Source of the DNA: JAFALK01 sp036500605
Lineage (GTDB): Bacteria; Pseudomonadota; Gammaproteobacteria; Burkholderiales; Burkholderiaceae_C
Length of the DNA stretch: 64,000 bases
Direction of reading: 5' to 3'
NCBI GenBank assembly: GCA_036500605.1
Contig: DASYBU010000039.1
Location: 12,885-76,884 of the forward strand
Within the stretch, counting starts at the first letter, position 1, and each line of letters begins with the position of its first letter. A program made the translations under genes and the position numbers. Positions 8,528 to 16,320 of this stretch are shown piece by piece. The notes under the pieces were generated by a model that made no database searches, had not been told where the DNA came from, and saw nothing but the letters and a program-made list of their open reading frames with translations.

Positions 8528-10063
8528 ATGAAGATGCGCAACCGGATCATGTCGATCGTCGCCGCGGCGCTGGTCGGCATCCTGCTGATCAGCGGCTTTG
8601 CCTTGCAGGCCTTGCGGCAGAACATGCGCGACTCGCGCGAAGAAGAGATCCTCAAGGTGGCGTGGCTCAGCATCGGTGTACTCAACCGCTACAAGGCCCA
8701 GGAAGACAGCGGCAAGCTCACACGCGAGCAGGCCCAGGCGCAGGCCGTGGAAGCCTTGTCGGGGCTGCGGCATGACGACGACTACATGTTCGTCCGCACG
8801 ATGGACAACAAGATGCTCGTGCATGCCGATCAGAAGCGCGTGGGCACGGTCGACAAGGGTTCCAAGACCGCCGACGGCCGCATGACCTCGGATGTTTATG
8901 TGGAAGGCCTGGCCAAGTCCGATCACGTCTTCATGACCGCCTTCGTGCCGCGGCCCGGCGACCCGACCAAGACACCCGTGCCCAAGCTGCTGGGCGCGGT
9001 GCGCTATCAGCCCTGGAACTGGGTGGTGGGCAACGGCGTGTTCGTCGACGATCTCGATGCCGCGTTCTGGTCCTACGCCTGGCGCTTCATCGCGATGGGC
9101 GGCGTGCTGCTGGTCGTGCTCGGCGCGCTGGGCATCCTGCTCACGCGCTCGATCCTGCGCCAGCTCGGCGGCGAGCCGCAGCACGCGGCCGAGGTGGTCA
9201 ACGTGATCGCCTCGGGCAATCTGGGCCAGGAGATCCATGTCGACGGGCCGCAAGACAGCCTGCTGGCCTCGATGCAGCGTATGCAAAGCGGCCTGCGCGA
9301 GATCATCACGCGGGTGCGGCAAGGCTCGGAAGCGATCGAGACCGCGACCGCCGAAGTGGCCAATGGCAACACCGACCTGTCCAACCGGACCGAGCAGGCG
9401 GCCGCCAGCCTCGAGCAGACCTCAGCCTCGATGCAGCAGCTCTCCGAGATCGTGCGCCAGAGCGCGGCGGCGGCGCACCAGGCCAACGAATTCGCGGCGA
9501 CCGCCTCGCAGGTGGCGAACCGAGGCGGTGAGGTGGTCTCGAAGGTCGTCGCGACGATGGGCGCGATCTCGACCTCGTCGAACAAGATCGCCGACATCAT
9601 CGGCACGATCGACGGCATCGCTTTCCAGACCAACATCCTCGCGCTCAATGCCGCGGTGGAAGCCGCGCGCGCGGGCGAACAGGGTCGCGGCTTTGCGGTG
9701 GTCGCCGGCGAGGTGCGCACGCTGGCGCAACGCAGCGCGGTGGCGGCACGCGAGATCAAGGAGCTGATCTCGAGCTCGGCCGAGCGCGTGGAGGAAGGCT
9801 CCGCGCTGGTTCAGCAGGCGGGCAAGACGATGGAAGACATCGTCGGCGCGGTGCAGCGGGTCTCGGGCACCATCGCCGAGATCTCGGCCTCGGCCGAGAC
9901 GCAGAGCAACAGCATCTCGGAAGTCACCGCCGCGATCGCACACATGGACCAGATGACGCAGCAGAACGCCGCGCTGGTCGAGCAAAGTGCGGCCGCAGCG
10001 GGCAGCCTCAAGGAGCAGGCGCTGAGCCTGAACGCGGCGATCGGGACGTTCAGGCTGGGCTGA
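8528..10063 (+). CDS. Methyl-accepting chemotaxis protein with periplasmic Cache-type sensor
   Basis: The 511-residue chemoreceptor has a first membrane helix (about 9-28), a periplasmic single-Cache-like domain (about 30-185, with DDYMFVRTMDNKMLVHAD and WNWVVGNGVFVDDLD), a second helix (about 187-210), a HAMP domain and a long coiled-coil signalling domain. The hairpin tip is the highly conserved DGIAFQTNILALNAAVEAAR near residues 360-380, which contacts CheA and CheW. The Cache domain resembles those that bind small carboxylates, but the ligand is unknown. No C-terminal CheR-tethering pentapeptide is visible. No other chemotaxis gene lies nearby. The start has a TTGGAG ribosome-binding site. 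Confidence 0.93.
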   Translation: MKMRNRIMSIVAAALVGILLISGFALQALRQNMRDSREEEILKVAWLSIGVLNRYKAQEDSGKLTREQAQAQAVEALSGLRHDDDYMFVRTMDNKMLVHADQKRVGTVDKGSKTADGRMTSDVYVEGLAKSDHVFMTAFVPRPGDPTKTPVPKLLGAVRYQPWNWVVGNGVFVDDLDAAFWSYAWRFIAMGGVLLVVLGALGILLTRSILRQLGGEPQHAAEVVNVIASGNLGQEIHVDGPQDSLLASMQRMQSGLREIITRVRQGSEAIETATAEVANGNTDLSNRTEQAAASLEQTSASMQQLSEIVRQSAAAAHQANEFAATASQVANRGGEVVSKVVATMGAISTSSNKIADIIGTIDGIAFQTNILALNAAVEAARAGEQGRGFAVVAGEVRTLAQRSAVAAREIKELISSSAERVEEGSALVQQAGKTMEDIVGAVQRVSGTIAEISASAETQSNSISEVTAAIAHMDQMTQQNAALVEQSAAAAGSLKEQALSLNAAIGTFRLG

Positions 10064-10089
10064 GTTGCACCGGACCCTGGCGTCGGCCC

Positions 10090-11295
10090 CTAGCGTCGGC
10101 CCGTCACGAAGACCTCGACGCTGCGGTCCGGCTGCAGGCAGCTCCTGAGCTTGCGCAGCGGCATCGCGCGCTTGCACTCGGCTGCGGCGATCTTCGCTGG
10201 CACATGCTTGCTGCTGGCGCGGGCTGAGCTGGCGGTCACGAGCTTGTGGGCATCGAGCCCGCAGGCCTGGACCAGATACGCCTTGACCTCGTTGGTCCGC
10301 TGCTTGATGAGTTTGCGGTTGTGGGTGGCGCTGCCCAGACGGTCGGCGCTGCCTGTCAATTCGATGCGCTCGAAGTGCAGGCCCGAGATGTCCACGCAGA
10401 AGTTCTCCAGCATGACGCGGGCCACGGGGCTCAGGCTCGACTGATCGGTGGCGAACAGCGCCGTCGCGGAGACGCTCACCGGCTTGAGCAAGGCGGGCAA
10501 GGGTCGCGCCGCTTGAATGGGCGGGGGCGGCGAGGCGACGATCAACTCGACAGCCGGTGCCGCCGGTTTCGCAGCGGGTGGCGCGGCTGGCGGCACAGGC
10601 GTGACATAAGTCGGCTCGCTCGAAGCCGGGCGAGTCGTGCTCTGCTCATGTTCGAGCGGCATCACCAGGCTCAGCGAACTCATCACCACCGGAACGCGCC
10701 CGCCGAGCGTGTCACCGATGCGGTAGCGCTCGACCTCGCCTCGCAGAATCAAACGCGGGCTCAGCGCGTACTGCAGACCGAAGCCCACCTTGGCGTCGAC
10801 CCGGGATTCGCGCAGCGATGAGATGGCAGTAGCCGCTGAACCGCTGCCGTTGAAATAGGCCTCCGAGCGCGTGGCCGCAGCGCCGAAGCGGCCGATCACG
10901 GACAGGTGCTCCATCACGGGCCAGTTGCCCACCAGATCCAGGCTCAGCCCGAGGCCGCGCAGGCTGCCATTGAGCTGACCGGGCGGCATCGAGTTCTGCG
11001 CCCGAAAGCTTGATTCACCGAGCCGGTAGTAGCCCGCCTCAACACCGAAGCGCGGGCTGAACTGGTAACCCAGGAACAGCTTGAGCCCGATGTCGCTCTC
11101 ATCGCTGGACAGCGGCTGGCCGTCGATCGCCGGATTCAAGGCATGCGCCATGCGGTCCGGATGCAGATCCATCTGGGTTCGCCCCAGGCCGATGCCCCCG
11201 TAGGTGTCGCCGCTGTCTTGTGCCAGGGCCGGGAACGCCAGCAAGGCGCCCAGGCTGGCCACGGGCAGCATGCACAAGAGATGTCGGCTTCGCAT
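10090..11295 (-). CDS. OmpA-family outer-membrane protein with beta-barrel and peptidoglycan-binding domain
   Basis: A signal peptide ending FPALAQ is followed by an OmpA-like eight-stranded barrel (about residues 28-205, with GGIGLGRTQMDL and LFLGYQFSPRFGVEAGYYRLG). A Pro/Ala-rich linker comes next, then a C-terminal OmpA domain (about 285-400). That domain shows LTGSADRLGSATHNRKLIKQR, matching the peptidoglycan-binding motif but with Ser-Ala in place of the usual His-Thr before Asp. It probably tethers the outer membrane to the cell wall. The gene is convergent with the chemoreceptor and divergent from the BON gene. Confidence 0.87.
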   Translation of the reverse strand: MRSRHLLCMLPVASLGALLAFPALAQDSGDTYGGIGLGRTQMDLHPDRMAHALNPAIDGQPLSSDESDIGLKLFLGYQFSPRFGVEAGYYRLGESSFRAQNSMPPGQLNGSLRGLGLSLDLVGNWPVMEHLSVIGRFGAAATRSEAYFNGSGSAATAISSLRESRVDAKVGFGLQYALSPRLILRGEVERYRIGDTLGGRVPVVMSSLSLVMPLEHEQSTTRPASSEPTYVTPVPPAAPPAAKPAAPAVELIVASPPPPIQAARPLPALLKPVSVSATALFATDQSSLSPVARVMLENFCVDISGLHFERIELTGSADRLGSATHNRKLIKQRTNEVKAYLVQACGLDAHKLVTASSARASSKHVPAKIAAAECKRAMPLRKLRSCLQPDRSVEVFVTGRR

Positions 11296-11499
11296 GGGGA
11301 GATCCTGTTGAGGTGGGCCTTGCTTTTTATCGAGCGCCGGAGGGACCGTTCGTGCGCTCGGTCAAGCGGGCTTGCGCGTCGCGAGGAGGCTGCATTCGCT
11401 GTGTGCAGTTATGTGAAGCACCGCACAGACCCGCTCGGCGCCGACGTTCACGCTTGGCCTGTCGTTCAACCGAGCAACCCCAGCCAAGAAAGGCTCACC

Positions 11500-11859
11500 A
11501 TGAAAACCAAGATCAACATCACCCAAGCGAAGCCCTGGAAACTGCTGGCCTGCGCCTCCGTCGCAGCCGTGCTGACCGCTGCCCTGCCGCCCGCGATGGC
11601 TGCCGATCCGCCGTCCGCCGCAGACAAGACCGAGCGCGTCGCCTCGGACAGCTGGATCACCACCAAGGTCAAGTCCGAGATCCTCTCCAGCAACCTGGCG
11701 CAGGGCATGGAAGTCAGCGTCAAGACGATGAATGGCGTCGTCACCCTGAGCGGCAAGCTGCCCAACCAGGACGCCGTCCAGAAAGTCGGCCTGCTGGCCG
11801 AGAAGGTCAAGGGCGTGAAGAAGGTGGACAGCTCGGGCTTGAGCGTCGCGCCGAAGTAA
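11500..11859 (+). CDS. BON-domain periplasmic protein
   Basis: The 119-residue protein has a signal peptide (cleavage near AMAAD, residue 37) and a single BON domain from about residue 50 to the end, with SWITTKVKSEIL and VKTMNGVVTLSGKLPNQDAV. The family includes OsmY and Kbp-like proteins that bind phospholipid membranes or stabilise the envelope under osmotic stress. The ATG has an AAGAAAGG ribosome-binding site. The 204 bases between it and the divergent OmpA gene must hold both promoters; I saw no convincing consensus. Confidence 0.88.
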   Translation: MKTKINITQAKPWKLLACASVAAVLTAALPPAMAADPPSAADKTERVASDSWITTKVKSEILSSNLAQGMEVSVKTMNGVVTLSGKLPNQDAVQKVGLLAEKVKGVKKVDSSGLSVAPK

Positions 11860-11969
11860 GGGCGAATTGCTGGCTGACGCTCTCGAAAGGAGCGGGACCG
11901 AGCGCGCGCCGCCCGGACTTGCTGACAGATCGAGGGCTCCCGGCTAAAATGATGACAAGTGGGTTGCGA

Positions 11970-12752
11970 CTACGCGGCCGGCGCTGGGTCACCGAAAGGT
12001 GGCCCTTCTGCTTTGTGAGGCTCAGGAAACACCTTGAGCCCCCAGCGCGCGGACAGCCCAAACGGACCGCGAGCCAGTTTTCCCTCAATGACCGCGAAGG
12101 CTCTGTTGGCTTGCTCGGGCTTCAGCACATGTCGTCCAACAGGTCTGGCGACAAGGTCGGAGATTTGCAAACCTTCTGAATTGCACTTCTTGTCCGCCAT
12201 GACGATCTCAAAGCACAGCCGCTGCTTCGCAGTGTTCTGACCGTCGCAGACTCTGCGGAACGCCAGCTCAAGCTCGGCGTCCTCCTTTTCGCCGCGGCAT
12301 TCGCACACCACATGGGTCAAGCGCTCCTGCTGCCCCAGATGACCGAGATGGATGTGCAAGCGTTCGAGGCCAAACTGCATGGCCAAGTGATAGGGATGCT
12401 CGGCATTCCTGTTCTTCTCGGCATGTCTTTGCTTGTCGATGGCAATGGCGATGATGGCCATATCGGCATCTCTGATCACATCGCTGAGCTTGTCCATCAG
12501 TTCTCCGCGTTGAATCTCGCTCAAACCTGCAAACGCCTTTCGCCTTCTGACAATATCGGTTTCGTGCAGCACGACGGTGTCATGTCCGAACAGCCCGAAT
12601 TTCAAGCGCCGAACTGCCGGCGCAATCTTCTCGTTGTAGGCCGCAAAGGGCATGACGCAGAATGCGAGCACGAACATCGGGTAGGCCGGGTCGATCTTCT
12701 CCAGGCTGTGATCGCCGCTCTCATCCACGAAAACGATGTAGTCGCTGTGCAT
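11970..12752 (-). CDS. DUF3800 domain protein
   Basis: The N-terminal YIVFVDESGDH motif and later conserved acidic residues match DUF3800, a family with an RNase H-like fold that is often found on mobile elements or near defence genes. No activity is established for most members. The protein has 260 residues, a normal length. Base composition is unlike the surroundings: two sampled 60-base lines are about 53-55% G+C, against about 70% in the sigma-factor gene next door. It stands alone between BON and ECF41 genes, which suggests recent acquisition as a single gene. No integrase, tRNA or repeat was found beside it. Confidence 0.85.
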   Translation of the reverse strand: MHSDYIVFVDESGDHSLEKIDPAYPMFVLAFCVMPFAAYNEKIAPAVRRLKFGLFGHDTVVLHETDIVRRRKAFAGLSEIQRGELMDKLSDVIRDADMAIIAIAIDKQRHAEKNRNAEHPYHLAMQFGLERLHIHLGHLGQQERLTHVVCECRGEKEDAELELAFRRVCDGQNTAKQRLCFEIVMADKKCNSEGLQISDLVARPVGRHVLKPEQANRAFAVIEGKLARGPFGLSARWGLKVFPEPHKAEGPPFGDPAPAA

Positions 12753-12831
12753 ACTGCTTGGGGCCTGGCTTCATCGCCAATTTAGCGTCGGGAGTGCTGA
12801 AATAGCCACGTTGTAGCGATGCGCTGAGCCT

Positions 12832-12858
12832 CGTCACAAAATGCTGTCGCCAAACGTC
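12832..12858 (+). promoter_or_regulatory. ECF41-type promoter before the sigma-factor gene
   Basis: CGTCACA (12832-12838), 16 bases, then CGTC (12855-12858) matches the ECF41 target promoter (TGTCACA, N16, CGTC) at all positions but the first. This predicts autoregulation. The -10 element ends only 8 bases before the ATG, so transcription would begin at or within 1-3 bases of the start codon, which suggests a leaderless mRNA. Consistently, no ribosome-binding site is visible. Confidence 0.55.
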
Positions 12859-12866
12859 TTCCTCCC

Positions 12867-13787
12867 ATGAACGACACCCTCGACCATTTCCACCGCCTGC
12901 GCCCTCGCCTGCAAGGCATCGCCTACCGCATGCTCGGCTCCTCCGCCGAGGCCGAGGACGTGGTGCAGGATGCGTGGCTGCGCTGGCATGACGCCGATCT
13001 GGCGCAGGTGCAGAACGAAGAAGCCTGGCTGGTCTCGGTCACCACGCGCATCGCCATCGACCGGCTGCGCAGCGCCAAGGTGCAGCGCGAGCATTACGTC
13101 GGCACCTGGTTGCCGGAGCCGCTGATGTCAGATTCGCCGCCCTCGCCCGAGCAGACGCTGGAGCGCGTGGACGATGTCTCGGTCGCCTTCATGACGCTGC
13201 TGGAGCGCCTGGCGCCCGAGGCGCGTGCCGCCTATCTGCTGCGCGAAGTCTTCGATGCCGATTACGGCGAGGTGGCCGATGCGCTGGGCAAGAGCGAGAC
13301 CGCCTGCCGGCAGCTCGTGCATCGCGCCAAGACCCAGCTGAAAGACGAACGGCCGCGCTACACGGTGGCTCGGGAGACGCAGCTGCGCCTGCTGCGCGGC
13401 TTTGCCGATGCGGCTTCGAGCGGGCAGTTCTCGGCGCTCAAGTCCCTGCTGGCCGCCGACGCGCAGCTGATCAGCGATGGCGGCGGTGTCGTGCCGAGCT
13501 TTGGCGTGCCGCTGGTCGGCGGGCAGCGCATCGCGCAGCTCTATCTGGCCACGCAGATGCGCTATCGGGCTTCGGCGCAATACGAGGTCGTGGTGCTCAA
13601 CGGCCAGTGGGGCTTGCTTCGCTTCATCGACGGCGCGCTCGAATCGGCTCAGGCGCTCGAAACCGACGGCGAACGCATCACCGGCATCCATGTGCAGCGC
13701 AATCCGCAGAAGCTCGCGCGCATCGCACAGGTTTTGGGCCGCGAATTGAACGTCGCTGTCACAACGCCGCCCGCTCAACCGTCTTGA
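12867..13787 (+). CDS. ECF41-group RNA polymerase sigma factor with SnoaL-like C-terminal domain
   Basis: Region sigma-2 (about residues 8-80, GIAYRMLGSSAEAEDVVQDAWLR split by short linkers) and sigma-4 (about 90-165, YGEVADALGKSETACRQLVHRAK) are followed by a fused SnoaL-like domain of some 130 residues. That domain carries the two ECF41 hallmarks, DGGG near residue 204 and NPQKL (usual NPDKL) near 279. In this group the fused domain replaces an anti-sigma factor and controls activity. The neighbour is the expected carboxymuconolactone-decarboxylase-like gene. The inducing signal of the group is not known. Confidence 0.93.
   Translation: MNDTLDHFHRLRPRLQGIAYRMLGSSAEAEDVVQDAWLRWHDADLAQVQNEEAWLVSVTTRIAIDRLRSAKVQREHYVGTWLPEPLMSDSPPSPEQTLERVDDVSVAFMTLLERLAPEARAAYLLREVFDADYGEVADALGKSETACRQLVHRAKTQLKDERPRYTVARETQLRLLRGFADAASSGQFSALKSLLAADAQLISDGGGVVPSFGVPLVGGQRIAQLYLATQMRYRASAQYEVVVLNGQWGLLRFIDGALESAQALETDGERITGIHVQRNPQKLARIAQVLGRELNVAVTTPPAQPS
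13757..13783 (+). promoter_or_regulatory. Exact ECF41 target promoter inside the 3' end of the sigma gene
   Basis: TGTCACA (13757-13763), exactly 16 bases, then CGTC (13780-13783) is a perfect match to the established ECF41 promoter. It lies within the last codons of the sigma-factor gene and 50 bases before the ATG of the decarboxylase-like gene. Expected transcription starts near 13790 and leaves a leader carrying the ribosome-binding site. From base composition, fewer than 0.05 exact copies would be expected by chance in this window on both strands. Confidence 0.8.
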
Positions 13788-13833
13788 ATCTGTGAACCCG
13801 GCAATCTCGCCGCCCACATGACTCAAGGTGAAC

Positions 13834-14304
13834 ATGATGACGATGAGCAACGAAGCCCGACTCCCCTGGACGCAGATCTCGCCCAAGTCCTACCAGGCGA
13901 TGGCCGGCGCCAGCGCCACGCTCGCCCAATCCTCGCTCGGCACCACGCTGATCGAGATGGTGCAGACGCGCGTCTCGCAGATCAACGGCTGCGCCTTCTG
14001 CCTGGACATGCATGTGCGCGACCTGCGCAAGCACGGCGAAGGCTGGCAACGCATCAACAGCCTCGCCACCTGGCGCGAGACCGGCCTCTACAGCGCCCGC
14101 GAACGCGCCGCGCTGAACTGGGCCGAAGTGATGACCCGCCTGAGTGACGGCCATATCGGCCACGACGAAAGCTTCGAGGCGCTGAAGCTGCAGTTCAGCG
14201 ATCAGGAAATCGTCGAGCTGAGCTGGGCGATCGCCACGATCAACACCTGGAACCGCATGGCGATCAGCATGCGCGCGCCGGTGGCGGAGAAGCCGATCGA
14301 GTGA
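13834..14304 (+). CDS. Carboxymuconolactone decarboxylase/AhpD-like protein, ECF41 target
   Basis: The 156-residue protein shows the AhpD-like redox motif GCAFCLDMH (CxxC followed by a proximal His) near residue 50. It is related to YnjB/CMD-family alkylhydroperoxidase-like proteins, which are small all-helical oligomers. Genes of this family are the usual partners and regulated targets of ECF41 sigma factors. I chose the ATG at 13834 because AAGGTGA lies five bases upstream; an in-frame GTG at 13828 overlaps that site. Reduction of peroxides or another small substrate is plausible, but the physiological substrate is unknown. Confidence 0.9.
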   Translation: MMTMSNEARLPWTQISPKSYQAMAGASATLAQSSLGTTLIEMVQTRVSQINGCAFCLDMHVRDLRKHGEGWQRINSLATWRETGLYSARERAALNWAEVMTRLSDGHIGHDESFEALKLQFSDQEIVELSWAIATINTWNRMAISMRAPVAEKPIE

Positions 14305-14386
14305 GCTGGGCCGAGGCCGGGCCAGGGGGAAACGACAGCGGCTCTAGACTACCGCCTGGCCCATCCACCGCAAGTCACGCCACGCC

Positions 14387-14992
14387 ATGCAAGTTCTGGA
14401 GCTCTTCCCGATCCCGGTGTTCATCACGAAGTCGACCGAGATCGACACGCAGGCCCTGAGCCGGACGATCTACGGGATCCAGCAAGATGAGCTGGCAGCG
14501 GGCGTGGCCGACAAGACGGGCTTCTCGAACATCGGGGGCTTCCGCTCCTACGACATCCTGGAGCGCCCCGGCTTCGAGGCCTTGCGCAAGTTCATCGTCA
14601 CCACCTTGAACGAGAAGGTCCTGCAAGGCAAGTGGTACCTGGAGCCGCGGATCGACGAGAACTTCATCTCCGGCATGTGGACCATGATCAACAAGAAGGG
14701 GCATGCCAACAGCATGCACATCCACCCGGATTCCTGGTTCAGCGGCGTGTACTACCCGAAGGTGCCGTCCCGGCCGGAGCTGGCGGGCGAGCTGTGTTTT
14801 CATGACCCGATCACCACGCGCACCTTCACGCGCTCGTTCTACCGTTCGGTGCAGGCCGAGGTCTTCCGGCTCACGCCGGAGGAAGGGATGATGGTGATCT
14901 TTCCGAGCTGGTTCGAGCACTCGGTCCGGGCCAATCAGTCCGAGGAAGACCGGATCTCGATCGCGTTCAACATCCGCAAGCAGCAGGCATAA
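14387..14992 (+). CDS. Putative 2OG-Fe(II) oxygenase, TIGR02466 type
   Basis: The 201-residue protein begins with LFPIPVF, typical of the TIGR02466 group, and contains HIHPDSWFSGVYYPK (about residues 108-122), supplying the predicted His-x-Asp metal ligands. A second His lies in FPSWFEHSV near 179, followed by Arg in EDRISIAFN for 2-oxoglutarate. This matches a jelly-roll dioxygenase. The substrate is unknown; relatives near protein-modification genes may hydroxylate amino acids. Its last 58 bases overlap the convergent phosphatase gene. A CTAGACTAC stretch about 40 bases upstream could be a -10 region. Confidence 0.85.
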   Translation: MQVLELFPIPVFITKSTEIDTQALSRTIYGIQQDELAAGVADKTGFSNIGGFRSYDILERPGFEALRKFIVTTLNEKVLQGKWYLEPRIDENFISGMWTMINKKGHANSMHIHPDSWFSGVYYPKVPSRPELAGELCFHDPITTRTFTRSFYRSVQAEVFRLTPEEGMMVIFPSWFEHSVRANQSEEDRISIAFNIRKQQA

Positions 14993-15510
14993 CGCGGCGC
15001 CGCGGGCCACTCACTCGCGCTTGACGGCTCTGTGTTGATTCCGTGAACTTCCAGCCAGCGCCGCGCCAGCATCCAGCCGCCGTGTGAGACGAGCATCGAG
15101 CCCGCGGGAGCTTCAAACGAAGCCACGCGCTGCAGCATCGCGCGCAGGCTCTCGCCGCCGCCCGGCGCGTGGTCGGCGAAATCCGTCACCCAGGCATCGA
15201 TCTCGACTTGCGCGATCTCGCTCCAGCACCGACCGTCCCACGCGCCGAAATCGAGCTCGAGCAGAGCGGCATCGCGGTGATGCGTCCAGCCCCAGCGGTG
15301 CAGCCATCGGCCGATGTCGGCGCAGCGCTGCAAGGGCGAGGTCCACACCACATGCGGCAAGCGCTCGCGTCGCGCGGTGGCCTGGATGCGCCGAGCCAGC
15401 CGCTTGGCGCGGCGCCAGTGCACGGGCAGATCGGAGCGCGCGCCGATGCAGCGGCCTTCGGCGCCTTGCGGGCGCGGATGCCGCCAGACGCGCAGCGCTT
15501 GCGGCTTCAT
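14935..15510 (-). CDS. cobC: Histidine phosphatase, CobC-like (alpha-ribazole phosphatase)
   Basis: The phosphoacceptor motif appears as WRHPRPQGAEGRCIG near residues 8-22, and a second active-site His lies in VSHGGW near residue 155. The family removes phosphate from alpha-ribazole 5'-phosphate or adenosylcobalamin 5'-phosphate, the last step of nucleotide-loop assembly. The ATG overlaps the cobS stop in an ATGA arrangement, making it the last gene of the cobalamin operon, which supports the assignment. The C-terminal 20 or so residues lie antisense to the oxygenase gene. The tail after WPAAPRY looks poorly conserved and may be altered. Confidence 0.82.
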   Translation of the reverse strand: MKPQALRVWRHPRPQGAEGRCIGARSDLPVHWRRAKRLARRIQATARRERLPHVVWTSPLQRCADIGRWLHRWGWTHHRDAALLELDFGAWDGRCWSEIAQVEIDAWVTDFADHAPGGGESLRAMLQRVASFEAPAGSMLVSHGGWMLARRWLEVHGINTEPSSASEWPAAPRYACCLRMLNAIEIRSSSD

Positions 15511-16313
15511 TGACGAAGACCGAAGTTCCAGACGGCCAGCGTCGTGATCAGCAAGGCCAGCTCCACGAGTTGCTGCGTGGCGCCCAGCGTGTCGCCGGTG
15601 AAACCGCCGAGGCGGCGCTTCAGCCAGGCTTGCAGACGCCAGCACACGAGCGCGGCCACCGCGACCGCCCACACCAGCGGCAGTGCGAGATCCGGCGCAA
15701 AACCCAGCACCAGCGCGGACAGCAGCACCACACAGCCGGCCGCGAACAGCAGGCCGCCCTTGCCGATGCCCGTGGCCAGCGGCTTGGCTTTCGCGTGTTC
15801 GGCATCGCCGGCGTAGGGCAGGGCCCGCATGATCCACAGCGGCGCGAGGCGCGAAGCCATATGAGTCCAAACCGTCAGCAGCAAGGCGTGGCTCAAGGAT
15901 GCGTGCAACCATTCCGTTAGCGTCGCTGCCTTCAGGCCCAGCATCAGGATCAGCCCGACGCTGCCGTAGCTGCCAATGCGCGAGTCCTTCATGATCGCCA
16001 AGGCACGGACCCGATCGACCGCGCCGCCGAGGCCATCACAGGTGTCGGCGAAGCCGTCCTCATGGAAGGCGCCCGTCAGCAGCACGGTCGCAGCGATGCT
16101 GAGGCCCGCCGCGATGGCATTCGGCAAGAGCTCATGCGCCGCGCCCATCACGACCGCCGCCACGCAACCCACGAACAAGCCGACGAGCGGGAAGTAGCGC
16201 ACCGATTGCTGCAGCCACGCCGGCTCAAAACCGACCCAGGCCGGCACGGGCACGCGGGTCAGGAATTGCAGCGCCGTGAAGAACAGGCGGAGCTCGTGCG
16301 GCAGCTTCTTCAT
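15507..16313 (-). CDS. cobS: Adenosylcobinamide-GDP ribazoletransferase
   Basis: The 268-residue inner-membrane protein has several hydrophobic helices and the CobS signature GAFHEDGFADTCDG near residues 101-114. It joins adenosylcobinamide-GDP with alpha-ribazole phosphate to make adenosylcobalamin phosphate. Early sequence FFTALQFLTRVPVP is typical of the family start. It follows cobT by seven bases and overlaps the phosphatase gene start, so the three nucleotide-loop genes are translated together. Confidence 0.95.
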   Translation of the reverse strand: MKKLPHELRLFFTALQFLTRVPVPAWVGFEPAWLQQSVRYFPLVGLFVGCVAAVVMGAAHELLPNAIAAGLSIAATVLLTGAFHEDGFADTCDGLGGAVDRVRALAIMKDSRIGSYGSVGLILMLGLKAATLTEWLHASLSHALLLTVWTHMASRLAPLWIMRALPYAGDAEHAKAKPLATGIGKGGLLFAAGCVVLLSALVLGFAPDLALPLVWAVAVAALVCWRLQAWLKRRLGGFTGDTLGATQQLVELALLITTLAVWNFGLRQ

Positions 16314-16320
16314 AATTCTT

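Noticed and set aside
10076..10102. Direct repeat GTCGGCCC between chemoreceptor and OmpA genes
   Set aside because: Two copies in a 27-base convergent gap; too short and GC-rich to support a terminator or site.
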